Shown: in pieces, positions 43,861 through 52,987 of the stretch
Position numbering within the stretch: position 1 is the first letter of the stretch
How the letters are laid out: each line of letters begins with the position of its first letter
The notes under the pieces: generated by a model
Databases searched by the model: none
The model's input: the letters and a program-made list of their open reading frames with translations, nothing else
What the model was told of the DNA's origin: nothing
Position numbers and translations under genes: made by a program
NCBI GenBank assembly: GCA_027019265.1
Contig: JALUWX010000029.1
Span: 19,907 to 83,906, forward strand
Length of the DNA stretch: 64,000 nt
Reading direction: 5' to 3'
Source: Phycisphaerales bacterium
GTDB lineage: Bacteria > Planctomycetota > Phycisphaerae > Phycisphaerales > UBA1924

Positions 43861-45180
43861 ATGCTCCGCGTCCCGATCTCCCAAGCCAAGCCCGGGATGA
43901 CCCTCGCCCTCCCCGTCCACCACCCGAAAGCCGCCTCGGGCACCATCCTCCTGCGCGCCGAAGTCGAGCTCTCCGAGAACACCATCACCCGACTCCAGGA
44001 CATGCACATCCCCGAGATCTGGATCCGCTATCCGAACATGGAGCTCGTCAAGCAATACATCAACCCCCACGTCTTCGAATCCAGAGCCGCCGTCGCGTCG
44101 GACGTCGCGAGCGCCTTCGACGCCGCTTCAAAGGAAGCCCACGCAAAGCTCGACTTCACCCAATACCGAAACTCCATGACCGCCCTCATGGAGCGACTCC
44201 TCGAAGACCCCAAAGGCGCCCTCTTCATCGGCGAACTCGTCGGGTCCGGGCACCCCGCCGTCCGTCACGGCGCGAACGTCGGTTTCCTCGCCATGCTCCT
44301 CGGGCTCAAACTCGGGTTCTACCTCCTCCGTGAACGCAAATACGTCCCCTCCCGTCTCGCCAAGGACGTCACCAACCTCGGCGTCGCCGGCATGCTCCAC
44401 GACATCGGGATGACCCGACTCCCCGACGAGGTCCGCGAGCGCTGGCGCACCACCCACGACTTCGAAGACGAAGGATGGCGCAAACACGTCCAGCTCGGAT
44501 ACGACTGGGTTCAGGGCTCGCTCGGAGCCACCGCCGCCGCCGCCGTCCTCCACCACCACCAACACTTCGACGGCACGGGCTTCCCCAAACGCAAAAAACT
44601 CGACGGCGATTACGTCGAGCTCTCCGGATCCGACATCCACGTCTTCGCGCGCATCATCTGCGTCGCCGACCTCTTCGACCGACTCTCCTCCCCCTGCGCC
44701 CACATCGACGACGAACCCTCACCCGACCCCCCGCGCCCCGTCGTCCGGGTCCTCCGCATGCTCATGTCCCCCCCCTACAAAGACTGGATCGACCCCGTCG
44801 TCATGCGCGCCCTCATCACCGTCTGCCCGGCCTACCCCCCCGGGACCCTCGTCCACCTCAACACCGGACAACGCGCCGTCGTCGTCGATTACGACCCCAC
44901 CGACCCGTGCCGACCCGTCGTCCACGAGATCCTCCACTTCGAAGACGAGCAGTTCGGGGAACTCATCGATCTCCGCGAACACCCCGATATCGTTATCGCC
45001 GAGTGCTCGGGAATCGATGTCACCTCCGACAACTTCTACCCCAAAGACAAGCACCAGTTCGACCTCCGCGCCCTCTCCAAACGCATGATCAACGCCGCAC
45101 ACGACTACCAGGACAGCGAAACCGATCACCCCCAGATCGACACCCACAAACCCGACGTCTCCAACCAGGACGCGGCCTAA
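43861..45180 (+). CDS. HD-GYP domain cyclic-di-GMP phosphodiesterase-like protein
   Basis: A 439-residue protein: an N-terminal DUF3391-like region (residues 1-110, starting MLRVPISQAKPGM) and an HD-GYP domain. Metal-ligand motifs are His136, His180-Asp181 (MLHDIGM) and the HHH cluster at 231-233 with DGTGFP (237-242). The GYP motif reads GFP, a mild change. It should degrade cyclic di-GMP in the cytosol. The ATG follows a GAGAGAGGATCA leader, a plausible ribosome site. A long C-terminal part (residues 320-439) has no recognised domain. Confidence 0.9.
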   Translation: MLRVPISQAKPGMTLALPVHHPKAASGTILLRAEVELSENTITRLQDMHIPEIWIRYPNMELVKQYINPHVFESRAAVASDVASAFDAASKEAHAKLDFTQYRNSMTALMERLLEDPKGALFIGELVGSGHPAVRHGANVGFLAMLLGLKLGFYLLRERKYVPSRLAKDVTNLGVAGMLHDIGMTRLPDEVRERWRTTHDFEDEGWRKHVQLGYDWVQGSLGATAAAAVLHHHQHFDGTGFPKRKKLDGDYVELSGSDIHVFARIICVADLFDRLSSPCAHIDDEPSPDPPRPVVRVLRMLMSPPYKDWIDPVVMRALITVCPAYPPGTLVHLNTGQRAVVVDYDPTDPCRPVVHEILHFEDEQFGELIDLREHPDIVIAECSGIDVTSDNFYPKDKHQFDLRALSKRMINAAHDYQDSETDHPQIDTHKPDVSNQDAA

Positions 45181-45198
45181 CCCCTACCCTTCCCGCGC

Positions 45199-45903
45199 AT
45201 GCACGCGCTCATCTCCGAATCCAACCGAGCCCTCATCGCCCTCGCCGCACCACGAGAACTCGCCGCCGCGCTCACCGCGTTCGACCCCCGCGCCCACGAA
45301 ACCACCCCGCACGAACCCATCACCGTCCACCCGGCCATCGACCTCGTCCGGACCGGGGTCGGGAAGTCCTGCGCCGCCGCAACCGTCGCGCGCTGCTGCG
45401 CCCTCCACCCCTACACCACCGTCATCAGCGCCGGGATCGCCGGCGCCCTCCCCGTCGAACTCGCGCCCCGGATCGGCGTGTCCATCGCCGCCACCCGCTC
45501 CGCCTTCGCCGACGAAGGAGTGGGGGCCCCAACCGGGTTCGTCCCCCTCTCCGATATGGGCTTCGCGCCCTTCGACACCGGGGACTCCATCCACCACGAC
45601 CCCGACCTCCTCGAACTCCTCGCCTCCATCACCGACACCACCGGACCCATCGCGACCGTCTCCTGGTGCTCCGGAGACGACGGCTGCGCGAAAGGGGTCG
45701 TCCAACGCACCAACGCCATCGCCGAAGCGATGGAAGGCGCCTCCTGCGCCCTCGCCGCCAAACGCGCCCACCCCGATATCCGGACCGGAGAGCTCCGGGT
45801 CATCTCCAACACGACCGGAAACCGGGACACCCAACGCTGGGACCTCGACGGCGCGCTCTCCAATCTCACCGACGTTCTCGGACGCATCATCGCCTCGATC
45901 TGA
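45199..45903 (+). CDS. mqnB: Futalosine hydrolase
   Basis: A 234-residue nucleoside hydrolase-fold enzyme that removes hypoxanthine from futalosine in the alternative menaquinone pathway. Family marks are ISAGIAGAL (nucleoside loop), FADEGVGAPTGF and VISNTTGNRDTQRWDL near the C-terminus. It implies menaquinone-based respiration. No ribosome site; TACCCT ends 8 nt before the ATG, 18 bp after the HD-GYP gene. Confidence 0.9.
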   Translation: MHALISESNRALIALAAPRELAAALTAFDPRAHETTPHEPITVHPAIDLVRTGVGKSCAAATVARCCALHPYTTVISAGIAGALPVELAPRIGVSIAATRSAFADEGVGAPTGFVPLSDMGFAPFDTGDSIHHDPDLLELLASITDTTGPIATVSWCSGDDGCAKGVVQRTNAIAEAMEGASCALAAKRAHPDIRTGELRVISNTTGNRDTQRWDLDGALSNLTDVLGRIIASI

Positions 45904-46031
45904 CCCCGGAGTTCCGTCTGTGACGCGCATGCCGCTCACGAAGGTCCGCCCCCTCTTCTGCACCACCAGACCACGCCGATCCGCCCCACATCCCCCCGAA
46001 TCCAACCGATGGTCCTTCTACGCCACCCCTC

Positions 46032-46050
46032 GCCGCGCGCTCCGCGCGGC
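46032..46050. promoter_or_regulatory. Hairpin in the pilM leader
   Basis: GCCGCGCG (46032-46039) and CGCGCGGC (46043-46050) pair around a 3-nt loop, about 26 bp before the ATG. No U tract. Confidence 0.4.
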
Positions 46051-46076
46051 CGCGCCGGGTGGGTAGGAAACCAGCG

Positions 46077-47231
46077 ATGCCCAAACCCAAGGTCTTCGAA
46101 CAACTCAAAGCATCGCTCACCTCGATGAACTCCATGCGCCCCCAAGGCCACCCCCTCGCCGTGGACTTCGGGGTCTCTGCGCTCCGCGTCCTCAAGCTCG
46201 GACCCGGAGAACCCGCGAGCATCCAAGCCGCCGCCCAGCTCGACACCCCCGACGACCTCCTCGATAACCCCGCAAAGCGCATCCTCTTCCAGTTCGACGC
46301 GCTCCCCAAGCTCGTCCGATCCGGGAAAATGTCCGGGCTCCGCGCCGCATGTGTCATCCCCCCCGCGCAGGTCTCGTGCAAGCACATCCAGGTCCCCGTC
46401 GTCGAAGGCGCGACCCCCGACCAGCTCGCCGCCGAAACCATGTCCTCCAAACTCGGGTGCGACCCCAGCGCCCTCCTCGTGCGATCGTGCCCCGTCCCGA
46501 CACAGCGCCACCCCGGGAAGCAGGAGCTCGTCTGCTTCGCCGCCTCCCGCGCCTTCGTCTCCCGCATGATGGACGCCATCAAACGAGCCAAGCTCGAACC
46601 CGTCGGGATCCACAACGCCTTCGAAACCCTCGAGCACATCGTCACCAGCACCACCAAGAAAGACGACGAGTCCCAAGCCACCCTCGTCATCGACCTGGGC
46701 ACAGCGACCACCCTCGTCATGATCGTCCACAAGGGCGCCATCGTCTTCGCCCGCTCCATCGAGCACGGCGCCAACGCATTCGACGAAGCTATCAAGCGAC
46801 AGTTCCGCTGCACCATGCACGAAGCCCGCAAGATGCGCGCCGAGATCGAGTCCCTCGTCCCAGCGCCCGTCACCGTCGGCGCGTCGGGAGACTCACCGAT
46901 CCCCACGCCCAAACCCAAGTCCAAACGACAACCCGATCTCGCTGAGCAAGCCGAGATCCTCGTGGACGAGATCAACATGTGTCTCCGCTACCACAAGTCC
47001 GCCCTCCCCGATGTCCCCATCGGACGCGCCCTCTTCATCGGAGGCCTCGCCGCCCACCCCGCCATCTCCTCCCACCTCGCGCGCGTCCTCCGTCTCGAAA
47101 CCCGAGTCATCGACCCCCTCTCCACCCTCGCCCGCGCGGGCAAGATCCCCGTCTCCGGCGTCGACCTCTCCTCACCACAACCCGGATGGGCCACCACCGT
47201 CGGCTGCGCCCTGAGCCCCACCGACCTCTGA
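46077..47231 (+). CDS. pilM: Type IV pilus assembly protein PilM-like
   Basis: A 384-residue actin-like cytoplasmic ATPase: VDFGVSALRVLKL (phosphate-1), VIDLGTATTLVMIVHKG (phosphate-2), and an adenosine-type FIGGLAAHP near residue 322. PilM binds the N-terminal tail of PilN and anchors the inner-membrane ring. The ATG at 46077 follows TAGGAAACC. It is the first gene of a five-gene operon. Confidence 0.88.
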   Translation: MPKPKVFEQLKASLTSMNSMRPQGHPLAVDFGVSALRVLKLGPGEPASIQAAAQLDTPDDLLDNPAKRILFQFDALPKLVRSGKMSGLRAACVIPPAQVSCKHIQVPVVEGATPDQLAAETMSSKLGCDPSALLVRSCPVPTQRHPGKQELVCFAASRAFVSRMMDAIKRAKLEPVGIHNAFETLEHIVTSTTKKDDESQATLVIDLGTATTLVMIVHKGAIVFARSIEHGANAFDEAIKRQFRCTMHEARKMRAEIESLVPAPVTVGASGDSPIPTPKPKSKRQPDLAEQAEILVDEINMCLRYHKSALPDVPIGRALFIGGLAAHPAISSHLARVLRLETRVIDPLSTLARAGKIPVSGVDLSSPQPGWATTVGCALSPTDL

Positions 47232-47264
47232 CCCAGTGCACACCCGCACCCAAGCGGAGCGACC

Positions 47265-48032
47265 ATGTCCAGCAAACACAACACATCCGGCGCAAGCTTC
47301 CTCCCCACCGAATACGTCCGCAACAAGGGCCAAGCCCGCGCGAGCATGTTCGCCATCCTCCTTTTCGTCCTCGTCCTCGCCGGGGTCATCGGCGCCTTCG
47401 CCGTCAACCACCAACGCTGGAGCCGGGTCCGGGACGAACAGAAAGTCGTCGCCGCCGCCTTCAAGGAAGAAGCCGCCAAGATCGAGCAGCTCAAAGAACT
47501 CGAGAAACGACGCATCGAGCTCACCGACAAAGCCGAGATCGTCACCGCCCTCCGCGACCGGGTCCCCCGTTCCGTCCTCATGGGCGAGCTCGTCCGTGGA
47601 GTCGAAACCGGGCTCACCCTCACCGAGATCACCCTCGAAGGCGACCGCGTCAAACCCCCGGCCCCGAACCCCAAAGCCGGGAAAGGCAAGGTCAAATCCA
47701 TCGGGGTCAGCAACGTCGGGAAGGACAAAGACGGCGAAGATGAAAAGCCCAAGGTCCTCCCCCCGCGCTTCACCTTCTCCCTCCAGGTCCAGGGTGTCGC
47801 CGAGAACAACGACCTTGTCGCCGACTACCTCGCCTCCCTCAAGGCCTCCCCCCTCCTCCGCGGCGTCGAGCTCCAGTACATCAACACCACCCTCATCGAC
47901 TCCGTCGAGTACCGCAAGTTCTCCATCACCATGAACCTCCCCGAATCCGCCGACGCGCGACTCGTCGAGGGGACCCAGACCATCCCCATCGAAGGGCTCG
48001 ATATCGCCCGCGTCGAGATCATCGACGAATAA
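47265..48032 (+). CDS. pilN: PilN-like pilus assembly protein
   Basis: A 255-residue bitopic protein: the cytoplasmic segment FLPTEYVRNK (PilM-binding-like), a membrane helix at about 28-45, a coiled coil (EEAAKIEQLKELEKRRIEL) and a periplasmic ferredoxin-like fold, as in PilN/GspL-like proteins. A Lys/Gly-rich insert lies near residues 135-165. It is linked to pilM (33-bp gap) and pilO (21-bp gap). Confidence 0.82.
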   Translation: MSSKHNTSGASFLPTEYVRNKGQARASMFAILLFVLVLAGVIGAFAVNHQRWSRVRDEQKVVAAAFKEEAAKIEQLKELEKRRIELTDKAEIVTALRDRVPRSVLMGELVRGVETGLTLTEITLEGDRVKPPAPNPKAGKGKVKSIGVSNVGKDKDGEDEKPKVLPPRFTFSLQVQGVAENNDLVADYLASLKASPLLRGVELQYINTTLIDSVEYRKFSITMNLPESADARLVEGTQTIPIEGLDIARVEIIDE

Positions 48033-48053
48033 GCACCACAGGAGCCCACAACC

Positions 48054-48596
48054 ATGCAGTTCGGAACCCGAGAACTCGTGCTCTTCCTGACGGTCCTCCT
48101 CCTCCCCGTCGTGAGCTATCTCCTCGTCTTCAAACCACAGAACGCGAACATCGAGAGCGCCAAGTCCGAGATCGAGCACAAGCAGGAGATGCTCGAAAAA
48201 CTCCGCGCCGAAACCGCACGCAACGACGACCTCATCCTCGTCAACGATCAACTCACCAATCGAATCGATGCGATGGAGTCCATGCTCCCGACCAACAAGG
48301 AGATCGACCAGATCGTCCGTCAGGTCTCCGCACTCGCCATCGAAGCCGGGCTCTCCGCCCCCACGCTCAAATCCGAGAAACCCCTCGCCGCAGCGACCTA
48401 CCGAGAACAACCCCTCGAGATGACCACCGAGGGCTCCTGGTCCGGGCTCTACGACTTCCTCCTCGAACTCGAACGACTCCCCCGGATCACCCGTGTCATC
48501 GATCTCGATGTCGAACGAACCTCGAACGAAGAAACCGAGATCCGCGCCGACTTCACCCTGAGCATCTTCTTCAAGACCGAGGAGGCCACCTCGTGA
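48054..48596 (+). CDS. pilO: PilO-like pilus assembly protein
   Basis: A 180-residue bitopic protein with one N-terminal membrane helix (about residues 9-26), a coiled coil (IESAKSEIEHKQEMLEKLRA) and a PilO-like ferredoxin fold (LEMTTEGSWSGLYDFLLELE). Together with PilN it forms the inner-membrane ring. It overlaps the next gene by 4 nt (GTGA). Confidence 0.82.
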   Translation: MQFGTRELVLFLTVLLLPVVSYLLVFKPQNANIESAKSEIEHKQEMLEKLRAETARNDDLILVNDQLTNRIDAMESMLPTNKEIDQIVRQVSALAIEAGLSAPTLKSEKPLAAATYREQPLEMTTEGSWSGLYDFLLELERLPRITRVIDLDVERTSNEETEIRADFTLSIFFKTEEATS

Positions 48597-49345
48597 GCGA
48601 GCACAACCCCTTCGCACCCGAACCCCAGGACAACAACTCCGCCGAGGGGTCGTCCAACGTCTTCCTCGATCTCAACAAACCCGACGAGCTCACCGGGGTC
48701 CCCAACCTCCCGAGCCAGGAACAAGCCGCAGGCGCCTCCGCGGGCTTCAGCCCCGTCACCGGCCAACCCGCGAAGAAAGTCAACACCCAGGTCCTCCTCG
48801 CCGGGGTCGTCTTCGCCATCGGTGTCGGCGCCATCTACGGCATGCGCACCATCGGGATGAAAGCCGGGATCAAGGAAAACGCCGTCGCCGTTGACTACAC
48901 CCCCGAAACCACCACCCCCGACTTCATCAAGCGATTCGACAAGGTCATGACCGGGCTCGACGAGTCCTCCGTCGCCATCGTCCTCGAGTCCACCGACACC
49001 CTCCCCGATCGACCCTTCACCATGGCAAACGCCGCGCCCGCGCAGCAAACCGACGCGCCCAAAGCCAACCCCATGGACCAGTCCGCGAGACTCGCCGCAC
49101 AACGCGCCGCCCAAGAACAGATGCGCCTCGAAGCCATCGCGAACGAAGCCAACGACCTCCACCTCCAGTCCATTCTCGGAGGAACCAAGCCCGTCGCACG
49201 CATCTCCGGACAACCCGTCCGGATCGGATCCACCGTCAACGACAAGTTCACCGTCAAATCCATCAGCGGCCAGAGCGTCATCCTCGAAGCCGAAGGACTC
49301 GTTTTCAAACTCACCCTGGGCGAGCCCACCGAACGACTCAAATAA
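48593..49345 (+). CDS. GspB/PilP-like coupling protein
   Basis: A 250-residue bitopic protein: an N-terminal cytoplasmic linker, one membrane helix (about residues 66-85), a low-complexity periplasmic stretch, and a C-terminal GspB-like domain (ILGGTKPVARISGQPVRIG, DKFTVKSISGQSVILEAEG). In type II systems such a domain contacts the secretin side. It takes the pilP position in the operon, but the fold looks more GspB-like. Starts at a GTG overlapping pilO. Confidence 0.7.
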   Translation: MSEHNPFAPEPQDNNSAEGSSNVFLDLNKPDELTGVPNLPSQEQAAGASAGFSPVTGQPAKKVNTQVLLAGVVFAIGVGAIYGMRTIGMKAGIKENAVAVDYTPETTTPDFIKRFDKVMTGLDESSVAIVLESTDTLPDRPFTMANAAPAQQTDAPKANPMDQSARLAAQRAAQEQMRLEAIANEANDLHLQSILGGTKPVARISGQPVRIGSTVNDKFTVKSISGQSVILEAEGLVFKLTLGEPTERLK

Positions 49346-49373
49346 CACACGCGCCGAGCACACCAACACCAAC

Positions 49374-51407
49374 ATGGCCGACATCGATGACATCCTGAAC
49401 CAGCTCGGAGTGGACGACTCCGAATCCAAGCCCAGACGCGCCCTCCGTGCGCCAAAGCCGAAGGAGAAGGACACCCACCGTCTCGACAAACGCCCGGGCT
49501 CCTTCTCCCCCCTCCCGTCCATGCCCTCCGGTCAGCGCCGCTACGGGTCCGAAGAAGAACCCGCGATGGACGCCGAGCACGACCCCTCCGTTATCGAGAA
49601 GCCCAAGGACCTCGCCGAGCCGCGCGTCAAAAGCGCCGTTAAAGAGATCTACCGACCCGATCTCGATCCCGACGCGCTCGACTCCACCGATTCCTCCAAC
49701 CCCTCCGATCTCAAAACCCTCCTCCTCGAGAAGGGCGCGATCACCGCGGAACAGGTCACCCAAGCCGAGAACGTCCTCAAACAATCCCCCGGCGCATCCC
49801 TCATCGACATCCTCTTCGATCAAGGCGCCGACGAAGCCAAGATCCAGGAAGTCATCGCGCACTCCGCCGGGCTCCGCTTCGAACGCATCGACCTCGAACG
49901 AGGACTCGACGGCGGATTCGACGGCAAACTCCTCCAACGACTCGGCCCCGACTTCTGCGGCACCCATCTCGTCCTCCCTCTCCGCACCGAAGGCACCCGC
50001 GTCGTCATCGGGACCGTCCAACCCGACGACGTCTTCACCCTCGACGAAATCTCCTCCCGCCTCCGCGTCTCGAGCGTCAAACCCGTCATCGTTACCCCCT
50101 CCGATGTCCGCGCCGCGCTCAACATGGTCGGGCACGAAGACTCCGGAGACGTGGACCTCTCCGAGATCCTCGCCGACGTAGACGAAGCAGACGTCGAAGT
50201 CTCCAAACGCGACAGCGCCGAAGCCGTCGATCTCGAAGCCCAGGCCGGCGAATCACCCGTCATCCGCTACGTCAACTACATCATCCAAAACGCCGTCAAA
50301 GAAGGCGCCTCCGACATCCACATCGAACCCGGCGAAAACAAAATCAAAGTCCGTCTCCGCATCGACGGCGTCCTCTTCGAGTCCATGAACCCGCCCCCGG
50401 CCATGTCCGCCGCGATCACCTCGCGCCTCAAAATCATGGCCGACCTCGACATCTCCGAACGACGCGTCCCCCAAGACGGCCGTATCCGATGCACCGTCCA
50501 AGGCCGCAAACTCGACCTCCGTGTCTCGACCCTCCCCACCGGGTACGGCGAGAAGGTGGTCATGCGTATCCTCGACACCAAGTCGATCAACGTCCAACTC
50601 GAAGACCTCGGCTTCGACGAGGAAACACTCGCGATCTGGAAAAACCAGATCCACCAACCCCACGGCATCCTCCTCGTCACGGGTCCCACGGGCTCTGGTA
50701 AAACCACCACCCTCTACTCCTCCCTCCGTCAGATCGACAAAACCAAACTCAACGTCTCCACCGTCGAAGACCCCATCGAATACCACCTCGACGGCATCAC
50801 CCAGACCCAAACCCACGCGAAGATCGACATGACCTTCGCCAAAGCACTCAAAGCCCTCCTCCGTCAGGACCCCGACGTCATCATGCTGGGCGAAATCCGC
50901 GACCACGAGACGGCCCACACCGCCGTCCAAGCCGCGCTCACCGGCCACTTGGTCCTCTCCACACTCCACACCAACGACGCCCCCTCCTCCGTCACCCGTC
51001 TCGTCAACATCGGGCTCGAACCCTTCCTCGTCGGCGCCGCCGTCAACGGCGTCCTCGCCCAACGCCTCCTCCGCCGCCTCTGCACACACTGCAAAGCCCA
51101 GGAATCCCCCTCCGAAGAAATGGCCGAGTTCCTCGAAATGAACGGCCTCCCCAGCAACGAAATGTGGATGCCCCAGGGCTGCGACAAATGCCGCAACACC
51201 GGATACTCCGGCCGAGTCGGCATCTACGAAATGCTCGCCGTGGACGACTCCCTCCGAGACGTCATCGCGCGCAACCCCAACGTCTCCGAGTTCCGCCGCA
51301 TGTGTCTCGAACGAGGCATGAACTCCCTCCGCCAAGACGGCATCAACAAAGCCGTCGCAGGCATGACCTCCATCCAGGAAGTCATCCGAGTCACCTCCGC
51401 GCACTAA
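49374..51407 (+). CDS. Secretion/pilus assembly ATPase (PilB/GspE family)
   Basis: A 677-residue hexameric motor ATPase. A disordered N-terminal linker (1-110) is followed by a type II secretion N-domain (GAITAEQVTQAENVLKQ, about 120-170), then the motor: ASDIHIEP (312-319), Walker A GPTGSGKT (437-444), the Asp box VIMLGEIRDHETA, His box TGHLVLSTLHTNDA, and a C-terminal Zn site of two CxxC pairs (CTHC and CDKC). It drives pilin/pseudopilin assembly. The operon ends here; the next gene is convergent. Confidence 0.93.
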   Translation: MADIDDILNQLGVDDSESKPRRALRAPKPKEKDTHRLDKRPGSFSPLPSMPSGQRRYGSEEEPAMDAEHDPSVIEKPKDLAEPRVKSAVKEIYRPDLDPDALDSTDSSNPSDLKTLLLEKGAITAEQVTQAENVLKQSPGASLIDILFDQGADEAKIQEVIAHSAGLRFERIDLERGLDGGFDGKLLQRLGPDFCGTHLVLPLRTEGTRVVIGTVQPDDVFTLDEISSRLRVSSVKPVIVTPSDVRAALNMVGHEDSGDVDLSEILADVDEADVEVSKRDSAEAVDLEAQAGESPVIRYVNYIIQNAVKEGASDIHIEPGENKIKVRLRIDGVLFESMNPPPAMSAAITSRLKIMADLDISERRVPQDGRIRCTVQGRKLDLRVSTLPTGYGEKVVMRILDTKSINVQLEDLGFDEETLAIWKNQIHQPHGILLVTGPTGSGKTTTLYSSLRQIDKTKLNVSTVEDPIEYHLDGITQTQTHAKIDMTFAKALKALLRQDPDVIMLGEIRDHETAHTAVQAALTGHLVLSTLHTNDAPSSVTRLVNIGLEPFLVGAAVNGVLAQRLLRRLCTHCKAQESPSEEMAEFLEMNGLPSNEMWMPQGCDKCRNTGYSGRVGIYEMLAVDDSLRDVIARNPNVSEFRRMCLERGMNSLRQDGINKAVAGMTSIQEVIRVTSAH

Positions 51408-51411
51408 GCGC

Positions 51412-51996
51412 TCATAGCGCCGCGCTCACCAAATCCTCCGCCATCGCCCGAGCCCGCGCGATCACCTCCCCCGTCGTCAACGCGTTGTTGTCCACCCGCG
51501 CCACCACCTGCGCGTTCACGATCGACCCCTCCAGCACCAGGTTCAAACGCTCCGCAAGCTCCCCGGGGTCCTTGGCGCCCATCGCCTCGCACAACCCCCG
51601 CAGGTACCGCACGATCTCCAGCTTGTGCTCAGCAGACACCCTCCGCATCGGAGACCCCGAGTCCCCGTACTCCGCCGTCGCATTGATGAACATGCACCCG
51701 CTAAACCCCTCCTCAGCAAACCAGCGCCCGTGCCAGTCAAAGACAGCCAGCACCCGCTCCCTCGGGTCCGCACTCGCTTCCTCAGCCCACTTCATCATCG
51801 AGTTCCGGAACACCTCGTCCCGTCTCCGAAGCGCCGCCACGATCAGCTCGTCCTTCGACTTGAAATGGTTGTACAGCGTCATCCTCGAGATCCCGCTCTC
51901 GCTCAGGATCAGATCGAGCCCCGTGTTGTGGAACCCGTTCCTGTAAAACACCCGCATCGCGGCCTCGATCAACTCATCACGACGACTCGGAGGCAT
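51412..51996 (-). CDS. TetR-family transcriptional regulator
   Basis: A 194-residue repressor with an N-terminal helix-turn-helix (GLDLILSESGISRMTLYNHFKSKDEL) and a C-terminal ligand domain containing Cys in FSGCMF. It is divergent from the AhpD-like gene, and the 247-bp spacer holds two near-identical palindromes, so it probably represses that operon and itself. The start is the ATG at 51996 with GGAG 7 nt upstream. Confidence 0.9.
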   Translation of the reverse strand: MPPSRRDELIEAAMRVFYRNGFHNTGLDLILSESGISRMTLYNHFKSKDELIVAALRRRDEVFRNSMMKWAEEASADPRERVLAVFDWHGRWFAEEGFSGCMFINATAEYGDSGSPMRRVSAEHKLEIVRYLRGLCEAMGAKDPGELAERLNLVLEGSIVNAQVVARVDNNALTTGEVIARARAMAEDLVSAAL

Positions 51997-52032
51997 CAAC
52001 CAACTCCTTCCACCACCCCAACACGGTCCTGC

Positions 52033-52050
52033 ATACTGATGAATCAGTAT
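52033..52050. promoter_or_regulatory. TetR operator candidate 1
   Basis: ATACTGAT-GA-ATCAGTAT is a perfect 18-bp palindrome 37 bp before the TetR ATG. It shares the core ACTGA-N4-TCAGT with operator 2, so it probably mediates autorepression. Confidence 0.7.
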
Positions 52051-52154
52051 AGATACTCGTCACCCATCCCGCCCCAGATTCGCCTCTCACATCCAAAAAA
52101 CACGGATTCCACCCCTCACGCCCTCTGGAAGCCGCGAATTTTTCTCCAAGAGTC

Positions 52155-52186
52155 TTGAAATATACTGACCGATCAGTAAGTATATA
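52155..52186 (+). promoter_or_regulatory. Promoter with TetR operator candidate 2
   Basis: A TTGAAA -35 (52155-52160) is followed by TACTGA-CCGA-TCAGTA (52163-52178) and an AT-rich TATATA (52181-52186). The operator lies between the promoter elements and repeats the core ACTGA-N4-TCAGT of operator 1, so bound repressor should block RNA polymerase. The start codon of the AhpD-like gene is 58 bp further on. Confidence 0.65.
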
Positions 52187-52243
52187 TGAGCACAGGGAGC
52201 ACACGTCGCTCCGCACACGAACCCAAACGCAAAGGAACGCACC

Positions 52244-52792
52244 ATGACCCGAATCGCCCCCCTCACCGAAAGCTCCGCCTCCCCCGAAGGCGCACAGCTC
52301 CTCAGCGCCATCAAGTCCAAGCTCGGGATGGTTCCCAACATCTACGCCACCATCGCCCACGCCCCGGCCGCCCTCTCCGCCACCCTCGCCTTCGGAGACG
52401 CGCTCGGAAATGCCTCCATCTCCGCCCCCGTCCGCGAACAGCTCGCCCTCGCCATCGCCGGCGTCAACACCTGCGACTACTGCGCCTCCGCGCACACCGC
52501 CATCGGGAAGATGAACGGGCTCGACGAAGCCGAGCTCAACAACAACCTCAGCGCCCGCGCCTCCGACCCCAAGGTCGAAGCCCTCCTCACCCTCGCAACC
52601 GACATCGTCGAGTCCCGTGGAAACCTCTCCGAATCCCAGATCAGCAGCGCCCGAAACGCCGGGGTCAACGACACCGAACTCGTCGAAGTCGTCGCACTCG
52701 TCGCGCACAACATCTTCACCAACTACATCAACCACATCGCGCAGACCGAGATCGACTTCCCCCTCGTCAGCGCCCAACCCGCAAACGCCTGA
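52244..52792 (+). CDS. Carboxymuconolactone decarboxylase / AhpD-like protein under TetR control
   Basis: A 182-residue AhpD-type protein with the redox motif CDYCASAHT (Cys77, Cys80, His84). It probably reduces organic peroxides or a reactive electrophile with a thiol donor. Its promoter contains the TetR palindrome, and it starts a unit with the DUF1348 gene. No strong ribosome site is visible; AAAGGAAC lies 8 nt before the ATG. Confidence 0.9.
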   Translation: MTRIAPLTESSASPEGAQLLSAIKSKLGMVPNIYATIAHAPAALSATLAFGDALGNASISAPVREQLALAIAGVNTCDYCASAHTAIGKMNGLDEAELNNNLSARASDPKVEALLTLATDIVESRGNLSESQISSARNAGVNDTELVEVVALVAHNIFTNYINHIAQTEIDFPLVSAQPANA

Positions 52793-52919
52793 TCCCGCGC
52801 GTCTCCTCCCGAACCACCCTCCAGGATCAGGGCGACGCGCTCCCGCCAGAGCGTGCGCCCTTTCAAAGCCCCTCCGCGCAGCCACCAACCCGCGCCAATC
52901 CCCAGCCCTTTCTTTGTGC

Positions 52920-52954
52920 ACCGGGCGCCGTACTTCTCTCGCGGCGCCCGGTTT
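52920..52954 (+). terminator. Strong hairpin between the AhpD-like and DUF1348 genes
   Basis: ACCGGGCGCCG (52920-52930) pairs perfectly with CGGCGCCCGGT (52942-52952) around an 11-nt loop, then TT. A weak T tract suggests partial termination or an mRNA stability hairpin 36 bp before the DUF1348 start. Confidence 0.55.
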
Positions 52955-52987
52955 CACATCCACACCTCACCCCCGGACCAACCCACC

